64,000 nt of DNA from Cryptomeria japonica (taxonomy: Eukaryota; Streptophyta; Pinopsida; Cupressales; Cupressaceae): the NCBI RefSeq assembly GCF_030272615.1, contig NC_081406.1:141765299-141829298 (forward strand), written 5' to 3'. The notes under the pieces were generated by a model. The model searched no databases. It saw only the letters and a list, made by a program, of their open reading frames with translations, and was not told the DNA's origin. Shown here piece by piece: positions 25,710 to 38,972 of the stretch (position 1 is its first letter; the number at the start of each line of letters is the position of its first letter). A program made the translations under genes and the position numbers.

Positions 25710-26437
25710 TGATGCAGGAGCATCCCCGGTTCACAACAATCTTGCATCAACCAAAAACATTTTCTTTTCTATTTTGTTTGTAGTTTCAATTTTTCCTTGT
25801 GTGTACCGGTTATGGCTCACTAGTTCCTGTGGAGTTGGATTCTACTTGAAGACTTGATTACCCTTCTTTCTTTCTATCCACATCTCATTTGGATCACTTT
25901 CTGACAAGATATCGCTACTAGTTTCCTTGATAGTTTCTTGTTACTGGTTGTTCCTTTGTTACCAGTTACCTAAGACCTATTCAAGTGATCTACCAGAACC
26001 CATTCCGATGCTTGCGGAGTCTTGCACATTGATCTCAATGTTTCTTGGCATGTGGACAACCTTTTGCATTTCATCCTTTGGATTTTTTGGAAGAATCTCT
26101 TGGCGAAGGCTGCCCTCTTTCATTTCTGCATGTTAGGGTTTGGATCCTTTTGGGCTAACCAGATCCTTTGGATAGATATATATATTTGTAATCATGCTTT
26201 AGAATGAAATCAATAAACTCAAAGAATCAAGAAGTATCAGATAGATAGACTGTGCCTAGAAGATAGATCTTTTGATTCAAGGTCTCGGTGTGACCTATTC
26301 TACCAGGCTTGTGTGCCGATATGTGGTAACCTGATTGTTACCAGTTGGATGTAGTTAAATATCATGCAATAAAATAGTTTGTTATGATCGGTTTGGATTG
26401 ATCTCCTCGAGGTCCCTCCTCATCAGTGATTGCTTCA
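25710..26437 (+). repeat. G1 5' LTR, 728 bp
   Basis: Starts TGATGCAGGAGCATC (an inverted repeat within itself) and ends GTGATTGCTTCA. The G2 LTR at 56444 begins with the same 15 bases, so the two elements are one family. Confidence 0.85.
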
Positions 26438-26439
26438 AG

Positions 26440-26451
26440 TGGTATCAGAGT
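26440..26451 (+). other. G1 primer-binding site
   Basis: TGGTATCAGAGT, two bases after the LTR, one base from the initiator tRNA-Met complement TGGTATCAGAGC. Confidence 0.85.
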
Positions 26452-26544
26452 GAAGTTTGTTCTGGAGATTACGTGTCTTGAATCTTGTTGTAGGGTGGTG
26501 GATTGCGGATCCAACCTGCAATTACAGAGGACTAGCGTGGATCA

Positions 26545-29500
26545 ATGGCACGAAGAGGAACTAGGAATGGTGGAGCACGTGGGAATGCAAATCCTACTGT
26601 AATAGAGATGTTGTGAGGAATAACAACCTAGATAGAAGCCGTGGAGACAACCCAGAGAAGAGGCTGACATGTTGAGGATGTGAGTGAAGATGAAGGAGAA
26701 GAAGCCCCGACAAAACAAGTGAATCTACCGACAGTTGATCTGGAGGAGGAAAGGTTTTTAAGGGTTTTGAGTAGGGCAAACACTAAACCTCATTTTACCC
26801 CACCATAATATGATGGGAAGTTAGATTCAGATGAATTGATAGATTGGATCTTGGAGATGGAGAAGTATTTTGATTTTGAAAACACTGTAGAAGAGAGGAA
26901 GGTGAAGTATGCCTATACCTGGTTGAAGGGTCATGCATATTTTTGGTGGGAGCACTTGCAAGTTGATAGGCAAAGAAGAGGTAAAGAAAAGATTAAAACG
27001 TGGGATATGATGATTGCTAAGTTAAAATCAAAGTTTGTCCTGACAAATTATCAAGTAGATCTGTTCCGAAAGTTGCAGAATCTAAGACAAAAGCAATCTA
27101 GTGTGAAGGAGTCCACCAAAGCATTTTACAAGTTGAACATTAGATTTGGACATGCTGATGATGAAATTGAACAAATTGCTAGATATTTGAATGGATTGCA
27201 GATGTCTATACAAGATGAATTGAGTATGATCAAATTAGAGAGTGTTGAAGAGGCTTACTAGTATGCAATAAAGGCTAAATAAAATTTGAATAAGAGGCAT
27301 GAGAAGAGATAGAGAGGTAGAGGTGGAAGGTTTACCAGAGGAATATTTCAAGGAGGAAGAGGATACACTAGAGGAAGAGGAACTAGTATAGATCATAACA
27401 AGGACAAGGAAGTGAGAAAAGAAGGTAATTTGTACTAGAAGGATGATATAAATTTCTATCGGAGGAGAGAACCAGATGGTTACCAGAATGAGAACTTTGG
27501 AAGACAAGACAAAAGAACATTCAGTGGAACCTATTTTAAATATGGAGGAGAGGGACACCGTCAATTTGAATGGAAGAAGTCAGAGACTACCAGAAGAGCA
27601 GAAGTAGTGGAAGAGAACCCCATTGGATCAGACAATAAACCGAAAGATGGAGAACTGTTGATGATGAGGAGAGATTTGTGTCATACCAGAGAAGATAAAG
27701 AACCCTTGGAGAGGAATAACCCGTTTAAGATCAAATGTAAGGTATCCAGTAAGTGTTGTAAAGTTGTTATTGATAGTGGTAGTTTAGATAATCTTGTTTC
27801 AAAAGAGATGGTGAATAAGTTGAAATTGGAGAGATTGAAACACCCTAAGCCTTACCAGATAGCATGGATTCAGGATGAACATAAGTTGTTAGTAAGTGAA
27901 CAGTGTTTAGTAAAATTGAAAATTGGGAATTATCATGATGAAGTTTTGTGTGATGTTATGCCTATGGACATTTGTCATGTTTTTTTGGGAAGACCTTGAC
28001 AGTTTGATAGATAGAAAATACATGATGAGAGGAAGAATACATACACTATTGTGGCCAATGGGATGAAGCAAACCTTGTTGCCTTTGGAGGAACCTTTGAA
28101 GAATGAAGTCTGTACAAATACTAGAATTTGTCTTGTAGATGGAAGGAAGTTCATGGATGGACTGAGACATGAGAATGTGTGTTTTGCCTTAATTCCTAAG
28201 AAGACTGAGAGACTGGAACCGGAAGGAGAACACCTGACAGAGATAAGAGATTTGTTGATAGAATATGAGGACATCATTTCAGATAATGTACTTGATGGAT
28301 TGCCACCTATTAGAAGTATTAGCTATTGCATGGACTTAGTTCACGGAGCTAGTTTGCCTAACAAAGCTACGCACCTGTTAACACTGACAGAGAATGAAGA
28401 ACTGAATAGACAAGTGCAAGAGCTATTGAATAAATGTTTGATCATGGAAAGTCTGAGCCCTTGTGCAGTACTAGCAGTATTGACACCTAAGAATAATGGA
28501 GAGTGGAGGATGTGTACCAGTTCAAGAGCAATAAACAAGATCACAGTGAAATACTAGTTTCCCTTGCCTAGGATGGATGACATAATGGAGTGTTTCAGTG
28601 GAGCAAAGTACTTTACAAAGATAGATTTGAAGAGTGGATATCATCAGATTAGAATGGTTGGTGATGCCTTTTGGACTAACTAATGCACCAAGTACTTTCA
28701 TGAGGCTGATGAATGAGGTTTTAAAGAAATTCTTGGGTAAGTTTGTTATTGTGTACTTGGATGACATTCTGATTTTTAGTAAAACAAAAGAGGAGCATTT
28801 GTTGCAGTTATGACAAGTTTTGAAGAGGTTGAGAGAAGAAAAGTTACTGATCAATATCAATAAGTATACTTTCATGAAGGATGAGCTAGTCTATTTGGGC
28901 TTTGTGATATCTGAGGATGGTTTGAAGATGGACCCTGAGAAAGTGAAAGCCATTATTGAGTAGCCTACGCCAGAAAGCATTGGAGAGGTAAGATCATTTT
29001 ATGGATTTGCTAGTTTTTATCGGAAGTTTATCAAAAATTTCAGTTCAGTTTGTAATCCTATGACTAAGACCATGAGGGGAGATAGGAAGGAATTCAAGTG
29101 GACCACTGAAGCAAACAAAATTTTTGAGTTGTTGAAGCAAAAAGTGATTAAGCAACCTGTGTTGGCTTTACCGAATTTCAATATGGTATTTTAAGTGGAT
29201 TGTGATGCAAGTGGAACAACAATAGGAACAATTTTGAGTCAAGAAGGGAGAACAATAGCATATTTCAGTGAGAAATTAAAAGATGCCCAGAAGAGATATT
29301 CAGTATATGATCAGGAATTCTATGCCATAATTCAAGCCTTGAAGAAATGGAGACATTACTTGCTGCCTAAGGAGTTTGTGTTGTATACAAATCTTCAAGC
29401 TTTACAATATTTGAACAGTTAGAGTAAGTTGAATCAGAAACATATGAGACGGGTAGAGTTCTTGCAGAGTTACACCTTTGTGTTGAAACATAGAAGTGGG

Positions 29501-30835
29501 AAATCTAACAAAATTGTTGATGCATTGAATAGGAGAAGGAATTTGCTGATAGAGATGAGTGTGATAGTATTAGGTTTTGAAGATTTGAAGATCTTGTATG
29601 ATGAAGACCCAGATTTTGCAAAACCTTGGAAAGCATGTAGAGTACCAATTATGGTTGATAGGAGCAAATGGTTGGATTACTTCATTTAGGATGGGATGTT
29701 ATTTAAGGGAGTTTAGTTGTGCATACCTAAAAGTTCCATGAGAGAGAACTTGATAAAAGAGAAGCATAGTGGAGGTTTATCTCGACACTTTGGCATTGAT
29801 AAAATAGTTGCATTGGTGAGTGAGCAATATTTTTGGCCCTAGATTCATAAGGATGTTAAGAGATATGTGCAGAGTTGTAGAGTTTGTCAAGTTGCAAAAG
29901 GTGGTAGTCAAAATGTGGGATTGTATAAACCTTTGATAGTACCGGTAAGACCTTGGGAGGATATAAGTATGGATTTTGTACTTGGCTTACCTTAGACATC
30001 GAGGGGGAATGATTCTATATTTTTGGTAGTGGATGGATTTGCAAAGATGGCTCATTTCATACCTTGTAAGAAGACATCAGATGCATTGCATATAGCAGAC
30101 CTATTTTTCAAGGAAGTGGTAAGATTGCATGGATTAGCTAAGAGCATAGTTTTAGATAGAGACACTAAGTTTGTTGGTTATTTTTGGAGAACACTTTGGA
30201 AGAAGATGAAGGCAGATTTGAAGTTCAGTTCTACTTTTCATCCACAGACTAATGGACAGATAGAAGTAGTTAACCAGAGTTTGGGAAACTTGTTGAGATG
30301 TTTAGTGGGAGATAAAACCGGAAGTTGGGATTTGATCCTTGCACAAGTAGAGTTTGCCTATAACAATTCAATGAATAGAAGTATCGGAAAAACACCTTTT
30401 GAGATTATTACCGGAGTGCATCCCAAAGGAATAGCAAAATTGAGAGACATTAGTAGTGAAGACTAGAAGAGTTCAGAAGCAGAAGAATTTGTAGATCACA
30501 TGGCAACATTGCATATTCAGGTTAAACAACATTTGGAAGACATGAATAGAAAATACAAGGAGAAGGCAGATGAGAAGAGGAGACATAAGGAATTTGAAGT
30601 TGGCAATGAAGTGGTGGTCTATTTGAGAAAAGAGAGATTCCCAGTTGGAACTTATAATAAGTTGCAGATGAAGAAGTTTGGACCTTGTAAGATCTTGAGA
30701 AAGTTCAGTTCTGGAAATGCATATGAAGTGGATCTACCAGATAGTCTAAGTATTTCACCTATATTCAACATTCCAGATCTTCGTGAGTACCATGAACCAG
30801 AATTCAGTGAGGATAGTATTGTAGACTTGGACTGA
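26545..30835 (+). pseudogene. gag-pol: G1 gag-pol polyprotein, decayed
   Basis: One fused frame from ATG 26545 (MARRGTRNGG) to about 28654, then a second frame to TGA 30833-30835, broken only by stops. Gag: DELIDWILEMEKYFDFE, KLKGHAYFWWE-like capsid core, then an RG-rich tail. The zinc knuckle is destroyed (YFKYGGEGHRQFEW; three Cys lost). Protease: VVIDSGSLDNLVSKEM. Reverse transcriptase: AINKITVKY, then [11 protein letters not shown], where roughly 20 residues are missing, then [15 protein letters not shown] and YLDD at 28754-28765. RNase [15 protein letters not shown]. Integrase: HFGIDK (part of the zinc finger), [23 protein letters not shown] and QTNGQIEVVNQ, so D, D and E are all kept. 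The C-terminus ends RKERFPVGTYNKLQM and SPIFNIPDLREYHE. About 20 premature stops; many are TAG where Gln or Trp is expected. Confidence 0.9.
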
Positions 30836-30871
30836 TCTCCTCGAGGTCCCTCCTCACCGATGACTGCTTTA
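30826..30871 (+). repeat. G1 3' LTR remnant (46 bp)
   Basis: CTTGGACTGATCTCCTCGAG... matches only the last part of the 5' LTR (TTTGGATTGATCTCC...). It overlaps the end of the coding frame: the stop codon TGA lies in it. The rest of the LTR and any polypurine tract are gone. Confidence 0.85.
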
Positions 30872-30876
30872 GGATA

Positions 30877-31633
30877 TAATTTAGGTCCGGTGCTATCTAG
30901 GTTATGGACCGGTTTCATGAAACGTGTTGATAGATCCTTTTGATGTGCTTTCGGGATGTTTTATTGATTGGATGATATATGTTTGGCCTTAGGCCAACAT
31001 GTTTTATGATTTTATTTTAGGATTATGTAATGGATCTACTGAATTATCATTTGGGTGGCCGACCTAATTGTTTAGGTCCAGGGTTTGTATAAATATATGT
31101 AAGATCTCATTGTAGATCATATATAAGGAGCAAAGAATGTAATAATCATATGCAGAGGATTTGGTTGATCATAGGTGATTGAGTTGGGTTTATGCAAGAG
31201 GTTTTAGACCTCCGATATTGAGCTTAACTAGAACTGTACTCAGGCATAGGAGATGTTATACTTGCAGTTCAATCTTCATCATGGATTGTAGTCTGATGTT
31301 TTCTGTAGTGAGTGAGGTTCCTTTTGTGATGAGAAGTGTGCTCTAGGTTGTTGGCCTTCCTGCATGTGTAGGCCCCTTATTGTAATATTTATTCATCTAA
31401 TCAGTGGATAGATATTATGGGTCTCCAATCCCATCGTGGTTCTTCCTCTTTGAGGTTTTCCACATATAAATCTATGGTGTTATGGTGTTCATCTTTGTGG
31501 TTGCATTGTTGCTTATTGTTATATGCTTTTATGTTTACCGATTGCTGAGTTGTATTAATAATGTTAAATTTCTCCATTCTGGTAGAACACTGATTCACCC
31601 CCCCCCCCCCCTCAGTGTTCTTGGATTCCAACA
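30877..31633 (+). repeat. C1 3' LTR, second part
   Basis: Resumes at TAATTTAGGTCCGGTGC, matching 22154 onward in the 5' LTR, and ends TTCCAACA at 31633, followed by the TACAT target duplication. Confidence 0.9.
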
Positions 31634-31649
31634 TACATATATGTTTATA

Positions 31650-32972
31650 TGTTGAAAATATGAGTTTTTATTGTCATTGATGTCACACTTGTGTGCATTG
31701 ATGACAAATGTGAAGATGAAGTTGTAGATGTTCAGTTGTGATTTTAGTATAGTTGTGGTCATTGTTATCAATCTGATTATCACTTTCCATATATGGCCCA
31801 AAAATGACTGTTCAGATGTTGTTGTGAAGTCTGGTGGTGATATTGAGTGAGTATGTGTTATTTTTAGAATGTGATAGTATTAAAAGTTGAATTATGCACA
31901 AAAAAGTATTTAAAGTCTTTATGAGAGAATGCTCCTCCGCATTCTTCCTTTTTTGAAGATGATGTCTTGTGGTTCTATATTTAATGTCTAGGCTTTATGG
32001 ATGTTGCACTTTTATGTTTTCAAGTCCTCAATGGTTTAGGTGTTGAAGTTGGTTGTTGTAGTTTGCTAATAGTGAGGCTCTCTATCAGGACTAGTCTAGA
32101 GAATTCTCTACATTTCTTCATAGTGTTACTTCAAGTGTTGTGGCTTGGAGGACACATTTATATTGCTTGTACAATGTTCCAATTCAAAATTTATGTGTTG
32201 GTTTGCTTTGCAAGTGAAGTTATGTTAGACTGTTGTTTGACGTTATCTATTGTGTTGGTCTTTGGCCAACTTAGTTGGTTCATCTTATTTAGATCATATT
32301 ATTTTGGTTCAAATATGCATTGGAGGTTGAGTTAAGATGTTGTTATGGGTCTTATCATGGTGTGAATATCCACATTAAGCTACTTGCCTGGATAAGGTTT
32401 TTGGCCAACTGGTTAACATACTTAATTATTTATCTACAAATTATGTTTGATGCATACTTTGGAGGATGTGTTGGTGTGTGTGGTTCATTTCAATCAACTT
32501 AGGAAGAGATTTGATGTATTTGGGTGCCCTTTATCTCCTGGAGTGGACCGCATTTAGTGCATTTTCTCATGGTGGTTGATTTTATGTAATCTATGTATAT
32601 TTTGTTTGTGGCCAACCTAGTTGAGTGTTTTAGTGAATAAGCTGATATAATTAGATGTGCAGATGTGTGAATTATGGTGTGGATTGATTGAGGACGATGT
32701 AGAAGTATATGTGTGGAAGAAGAATTGTGAATACTAGTTTGTTGTGCATTTATAATCAATGGATCCTACTTAGTTCAATTCATCATTTCTCATGGCTTGT
32801 CAAAAGACAATGAGTTCTTTTGGTAGCTTGTGAAAATTTGTATCTTGTCTTGGGATCATGCATCTCATTAATGCAAGTCCATTGTATGTTTCCTTAAGGT
32901 TGTGCATCTTATCTTGCAAGTCCAAATCAGGAGTAAGGAGATTCTATGACCTTGTGCCTAAAACATCATATT
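31650..32972 (+). repeat. C3 5' LTR, first part (inferred)
   Basis: Starts TGTTGAAAATATGAG and carries TTGTCATTGATGTCAC at 31671-31686, as other LTR starts here do. It joins 41799-42016 if C2 is removed. No second copy of this LTR is present to confirm it. Open frames at 31997-32502 lie in it and are not recognisable. Confidence 0.65.
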
Positions 32973-34329
32973 TGCTGGATATTGTTGAGAAGTTTGTTGG
33001 AATGATGTTTTGTCATTGATGTCAACATATTCTTCTGTGTGTTCCAGTGTTGCAGCTAGATTAAGTGAGTTGTTTTGGTTAGTGTGTTCCAAATGAGTTG
33101 TTGTAGTTTAATGGGTTTTGAGATGCTTATCTCTAGTTGATTCAACCAAATTTTCAGTGATCTGCATGATGATTTGATCAAGTTGTGTGATCTGGTATTA
33201 TGGTTGATATTCAGTTGTTTATGTTATTCAGTATTCTGGTTTGTGCTTCGCATTGCTCTAGAATTGCAATATCTTGGTTTGTGGATTTGACAAAGTGTTT
33301 AGGACATTTAGATGTGTCCTCAAATCAGGTGGTTCATGATTTGGAAGTCCGTAAGTGAATCTTTCAATTTGACAGTTAGTTGAGTTGATGTTCTTGAGGT
33401 TCGGTATAATGATGATGATGATTCTAGTAAGTGGTGATGTTGTGGTTGTTTATGTGGTGATTCACATTGCTTGTGGATGTTTCAATATTGTGTTCTATCC
33501 ATGTTTTTGGTCCACATTGATCATTGTGCACGTTATTGATCATTTTTTTTTATCCAGTGGTGTTCTTTGTGTTATGTGACATTCTTAGTGGTTGTAGCGT
33601 GTTGCAGATGATCGAGACACGATTCTTGTTGGTGTTGCATGTTCAAGGAGTTGGTTTGGGTCCAAAATATGTCTTATCAATCATTGTTTTGGTCCGTGTG
33701 TGTTGTTGTAGCATGTGAGATTGTTATTTTGTAATTTGTGTTGAGGGTTTAGCCAACCTTGAAATATAGGTTGATGAATTTTATAAATACATGTAATATT
33801 CATTTGCGAGATGTATCTGCATGTGTGAATTTTTTTTTGATCACTCAGCAGTAGATGAGAAGAGTTGAGAAGTGTGATAGAGTGTGCAAAAGTGTGTAAG
33901 TGCAGAGTTTGAGTTTATGTGCTATTCAAAACTATAATCATGCATTAGGAGATGTTATTTTCTCAATTCTTGTAATCCAAATTGTTGTCCAAATCTTTTG
34001 TAAGGCAGTGAGCCTTCCCCAGGGTTGTAGCCCTTTGTTGGTTTGAGCAGTGAGCTCTCAGAATTGTTCTTGAATGCATGCACATTCCCCATTGTAATAT
34101 TTCACTTACTCCTAACAAGGTATTATCTCATTGTGGGTAGGTTCCCACAATGTTTTTTCCCTTAACTGGGTTTTCCACGTCAAAAATCTTGGTGTTATGT
34201 GTTATTTATGTGGTGTTAATTTATGTATTAATTTTTAACAATAAGATTTGAATTTAAGTTTGAGTTGTGTAGAGTTTTGGTGCAAACTGATTCACCCCCC
34301 CCTCTTAGTTTATTGCATTGTTGCCAATA
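32973..34329 (+). repeat. C2 5' LTR, 1357 bp
   Basis: TGCTGGATATTGTTGAG...GTTGCCAATA. TATAAATA box at 33782-33789. TTGTCATTGATGTCAA at 33010-33025. The pair at 38745 matches closely. A primer site TTGGTATCAAAGG follows at 34331. Confidence 0.88.
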
Positions 34330-34385
34330 ATTGGTATCAAAGGTAGATCCTCTAGAAGAAGCTTGGCCACTTGAGGAGATCCAGG

Positions 34386-37300
34386 ATGGCAACCTTTGAT
34401 TTTAAGAAAGATCATTCAAGATTTGATGGAACAAATTATACTCTCTGGAAGATCCATATGGAATGTCATTTGAGATGCATTGGTGAAGACTATTGGAAGA
34501 TTACTAAAAATGTGTATGATGTTCCTCAGAATGGTCCTACCACTCTGGATGAGGTAAATGAAGCTGAATTCAATATTAGAGTGAAGGAAGAATTGTTGTG
34601 TTCCTTTACTTATTTTGAGATGACTAACATGATGGATTTGCAGACTGCTCATGAGATCTAGAAGAAGCTAGAGACTTTGTATAAAGGTGATAGTCATGTG
34701 AAAGTTGCTAAGTTGCAGAGCTTGAAGGGAAAGTATGAGATGATGAAGATGTGGGAAGATGAGAATATTACCTCCTTTATGCAGAGAGTTAATGAGCTTG
34801 TGTTGAATATCAAATGTTCTAGTGGAGTATTGGAAGAATCTGAGATTATGGCTAAGGTGCTGAGATCCTTACCTCTTACTTACAAGCACAAGGCTGTTGC
34901 TATTGAAGAGATTTGGATTGTGACAGATGTGACTAGAGATATGCTAATTGGAAAGCTTGCTACTTTTGAGTTGAGTGAATTCGGTAAAGTCCCTCCTAAA
35001 TCTAAATATGCATTCAAAGATATTGTATCCAAGAAGCAAAAATATGATCCGGGAGAAAGTTGTACAAGGGTATATAGATATGAGAAGGAGATGGGAGAGA
35101 TTGAAGAAGAAGAGAGAGAGATTGAAGAGATTGAAGCCTTGATTGCTAGAAGATTGCGTAAAGGTTTCGGTAAGTTACCTCTTAAATGTTTTTCATGGAA
35201 TAGGATTAAACATTTTGCTTCTAGATGCCCAGAAATAGATAAAAATCCTAAGAAACCATTGAAGCCTTATAATCATAAATATCAGAAGAAGTATTATTTT
35301 GCTACAGATGAAGGTGTGACAAATGATGAGTCTGAGAATAGAAATTCAGGAGATGAATGGGTGTTTATTGCTATCAAGGAAGATGATCTAGTGACTGTTG
35401 ATTCTACTAGTTGCATTGTTGAAGATAAAGCTTTGGCTGATAAAATTGAAGAGAAAGCTTTGGCTTCTAAAGTTGAAGAGAAAGATGAATGGGTTATTGA
35501 TAGTGGTTTCTCTTATCATATGACAAGTGATAAGAGTAAGTTTGTGAGTATGGAAAAGTATGATAGTGGTATAGTAAGGTTTGGAGATGACAAAGCTAGT
35601 ATAATTTGTGGTAGAGGTTCTCTTTCTCTTGATGGTAAGTATAACACTGATGATGTTTTGTAAGTTGAAGGTATAAAGCATAATCTTTTGAGTGTTGGAC
35701 AAATGGTTGAAAAGGGATATGAATTGCAATTCAAGAATGGAAAACGTAAGATCTTGGGTAGCTTTGGAATAGAGATTGCATCAGGTATAAAGACTAAAGG
35801 TAATATATTTCACTTGAATGCTGGTGGTAAAAGTTATTTGATTGATCAAATTGATGAAAGTTAGTTGTGGCATAGAAGGATGTGTCATGCAAATTTTGAC
35901 TGCATGGTTAAGATAAGTTCCACTCAAGTTGTGAGAGATTTGCCTAAGATTGTAAAGCCTTCTAATCCGGTATGTAAGGAATGCCAGTTAGGGAAGTCGA
36001 CAAGAGTTCCTTTCAAAAGCAAACAATATACTTCTAATGGAATAATGGATCTTGTGCATACTGATCTATGCAGTCCTTCTAGGGTGAGAAGCTTGCAAGG
36101 TTATATGTACCTCATGTTGTTGATTGATGACTATTCAAGGATGATGTGGGTTACCTTCCTAAGGGAGAAGTATGAAGCATTGAAGAAGTTAAAAATTTTC
36201 AAAGCTATGGTTGAGACAAAGACTGTATTGAAGCTGAAGTGTTTGAGATCTTAAAGAGGTGGTGAATTTACCTCTGGTGAGCTCAATTCTTTTTGTGAAG
36301 AGCATGGGATGAAGAGACAATTATCTGCTCCATGGATCCCTCAGTAGAATGGTATTATGGAGAGGAAGAATAAAACAATTTAGGAAGCTACTAAAACATC
36401 GACGATTGAAGGAAATGTGCCACAAATCTACTAGAGAGAAGCTATGAGTACTACAATATATAATTTGAACTGAGTTCATATCAAAGGTGATACCGGTAAG
36501 ACTCCTTATGAGTTATGGTTTGGTCTTGCTCCTACAGTTAGATATTTCAGAATTTTTGGTAGTAAATGCTATATCAGAAGAGATGAATATCTAGGGAAAT
36601 TTGATGCTAGAAGTGATGAAGGAATCTTTCTTGGTTATCCTACGAAGAGTAAGGCCTACCGATGTTATAATAAGAGATTGAGAAAAATAGTTGAAACTGC
36701 TAATGTGAAGGTTGATGAAGGAGATGAGAGACAAATTAGATGCTTTGGTTATGATTCAGATGATCAGGATGTTAGTATAGATAAAGGAAAGCAAGTGTAG
36801 ACCCAGAATCAAGTAGACTATTCCAGAAAAACTTGAGAATGAAGATGGAAATGCTAGTGCAGAAGAAAGAGTCCAAGAAAATCATAAAAATCCTAAGACT
36901 CCTAGGTATGTGAGATTGAATCATTCAGAAAATCAAATAATTGGTGATTAGAATAGAGGTGTGATGAATAGGAGAAGAATTGCTGAAGAGTTTCTTGATT
37001 TAGGATGTTGATGAAGCATGTAAAGATAAAAATTGGGTTGAAGCAATGGAAGAAGAACTAAATCAGATTGAAAAGATTAATACATGGATTCTAGTTCCTA
37101 GACCTAAGGTTAAAAATGTAATTGGAACCAAGTGGGTGTTTTAAAATAAATTGAATGAACAAGGTGAGGTTGTTAGGAATAAAGCAAGACTTGTTTGTAA
37201 GGGTTATTCATAGATGGAAGGTATTGATTTTGAGGAGACTCTTTTCTCTGGTAGCTAGAATTGAAGCTGTTAGATTATTTCTTACTTATGCAACTTACAA

Positions 37301-38490
37301 AGATTTTAAAGTTTATCAATGGATGTCAAGTAAGACTTTCTTAATGGCGAGCTGGAAGAAGTCTACATTGAGCAACCGAATGGTTTTCAGTTGACAGAGG
37401 AAAAGGATATGGTTTGCAGGTTGAAGAAAGAATTGTATGGGTTGAATCAAGCTCCTAGAGCTTGGTATGCTAGATTGGATAGATATTTGATGAAGCTTTA
37501 ATTCAATAAATAAACTATTGATAATAATTTATACTTCAAAATAGATAATGATAACATCTTGATTGTTGAGGTATTTGTTGATGATATTATTTTTGGTGGA
37601 AATGATGGTTTGTGCAAGAAGTTTGCTGATGATATGCAAAATGAGTTTGAGATGTATATGATTAGTGAGATGAAATTCTTTTTGGGATTGCAAATTACTT
37701 AGTTGGATAAATGCATTTTTATATCTTAGTCTAAGTTTGTGAAGGAATTGTTGAAAAAGTTTGGTTTGGATGATGATAAGCTAGTTGGTACTCTTATGGT
37801 GACTGGATGTAAGCTAACAAAAGATGACGATTCTTCAAAAGCAAATCAAACTAGATATAGATCTAAGATTGGTGGTTTATTGTATTTGGCTTAGACTAGA
37901 CCAAATATTATGAATGTTGTATGTCTTGTTGCTAGATTTCAAGCTGATACTAAGGAATCTCATATTGTTGTTGTTAAAAGAATTTTTTGATATTTGAAAG
38001 GAATTGTGGATTATGGTTTGTGGTATCCTAGAGATAATGAATGTACACAAAGTGCTTTTACAAATGTTGATTGGGCACATGATGTTGATGAACGAAAAAG
38101 TACAAGTGGAGGTGCATTTTTCCTTTGCAAGAGACTTATTTCATGGATGAGTAAGAAGTAAAATGCTATATCTTTGTCTACTGCGTAAGCCGAGTACATT
38201 GTTGCTGCTAGAAATAGTACATAGGTGATTTGGATGAAGCAAATGGTGAAAGATATCAAAATTATTTTTGATGAGCCTATTGCCATTTATTATGATAATT
38301 CAAGTACCATTAATATTTCCAAGAATCTGGTGTTGCATTCTAAAACTAAGAATATATCAATCGAGTTTCATTTCTTGAGAGAGAAAAGGTGAATGAGAAG
38401 GAAGCCAAATTAGAGTATGTTTCTACAAAGGAATGAATTGCAGATACTTCACAAAGCCTTTGCCTAAAGATACCTTTGATGAGTGAGACT
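34386..38490 (+). pseudogene. gag-pol: C2 gag-pol polyprotein, decayed but complete in domain content
   Basis: Frame 34386 to about 36254 is continuous except for stops. Gag: MATFDFKKDHSRFDGTNY (DUF4219-like start), then the UBN2-type capsid (KLQSLKGKYEMM). The knuckle is lost (CFSWNRIKHFASRC has Trp for the second Cys). Protease: WVIDSGFSYHMTSD, catalytic DSG kept. Integrase: LWHRRMCHANF and CKECQLGK zinc motif, DLVHTDLC (Asp); the second Asp of the RSDRGG box has become a stop, and MERKNKTI carries the Glu region. Frameshifts lie between 36254 and 37150. Reverse transcriptase: NKARLVCKGYS, LKKELYGLNQAPRAWY and FVDD at 37574-37585. RNase H: AFTNVDWAHDVDERKSTSG and IYYDNSSTINISKN (38050-38320). 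Stops number more than fifteen. Confidence 0.9.
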
Positions 38491-38494
38491 ACTA

Positions 38495-38744
38495 CTCAGG
38501 GGGAGTAGTTTGTGATTGGTTTAGATGTTTAGTTTTGTGAGTTTGTTCTATTTTGGGAGAGAGAGTTATTTGTGTTGTTTTGTCTTTGGCATTGTTGTCA
38601 AAGGGGGAGAGAGGCATGTGAAAAACTTCTATATCCTGTGATGATCTCCAAGGGAATTGTTGAGATTTATGGGTTGTTGGTTTCTTTCTTTGTATTGATT
38701 GTTTTTCACATTCATATATTTCCCTCAATGCAAAAGGGGGAGAT
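38495..38744 (+). other. C2 polypurine tracts
   Basis: GGGGGAG tracts at about 38499, 38603 and 38735. The last, AAAAGGGGGAGAT, abuts the LTR start at 38745. TTGGCATTGTTGTCAAAG precedes the second. Confidence 0.8.
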
Positions 38745-38972
38745 TGTTGGATATTGTTGAGAAGTTTGTTGGAATGATGTTTTGTCATTGATGTCAACAT
38801 ATTCTTCTGTATGTTCCAGTGTTGCAGTCAAACTAAATGAGTTGGTTTGGTCAGTGTGTTGCAGATGAGTTGTTACAGTTTAATGGGTTTTGAGATGCTT
38901 ATCTCTAGTTGATTCAAAAAAAAATTCAATGGTTTGCATGATAATTTGATTGAGTTGTGTGATCCGGTATTA
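38745..38972 (+). repeat. C2 3' LTR, first part
   Basis: TGTTGGATATTGTTGAGAAG..., same as 32973 onward. It is cut at GTATTA by the solo LTR. Confidence 0.88.

Larger units (their letters stand above)
25710..30871 (+). mobile_element. G1: Ty3/gypsy element nested in the C1 3' LTR
   Basis: Target repeat GGATC (25705-25709) and GGATA (30872-30876), one mismatch. It has a complete 5' LTR, primer site and gag-pol, but only 46 bp of the 3' LTR. Order and sequence of the domains are Ty3/gypsy (integrase after RNase H). I saw no chromodomain or second RNase H. Confidence 0.88.
21813..31633 (+). mobile_element. C1: Sirevirus-like Ty1/copia element, internally deleted and split by a gypsy element
   Basis: 5' LTR 21813-22968, primer site, gag, deleted pol, polypurine tracts and 3' LTR (25303-25709 plus 30877-31633). 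The 5-bp target duplication TACAT is intact at 21808-21812 and 31634-31638, proving that the two separated LTR halves belong together. The G1 insertion (25710-30871) explains the gap. The AAAGGGGGAGATTGTTGG-type tract and multi-knuckle gag are typical of Sireviruses. Confidence 0.9.

Noticed and set aside
31997-33718. Hydrophobic open frames as possible membrane-protein genes
   Set aside because: They lie inside the C3 and C2 LTRs, have no start context or family motifs and are not in the paired LTR copy as conserved proteins.
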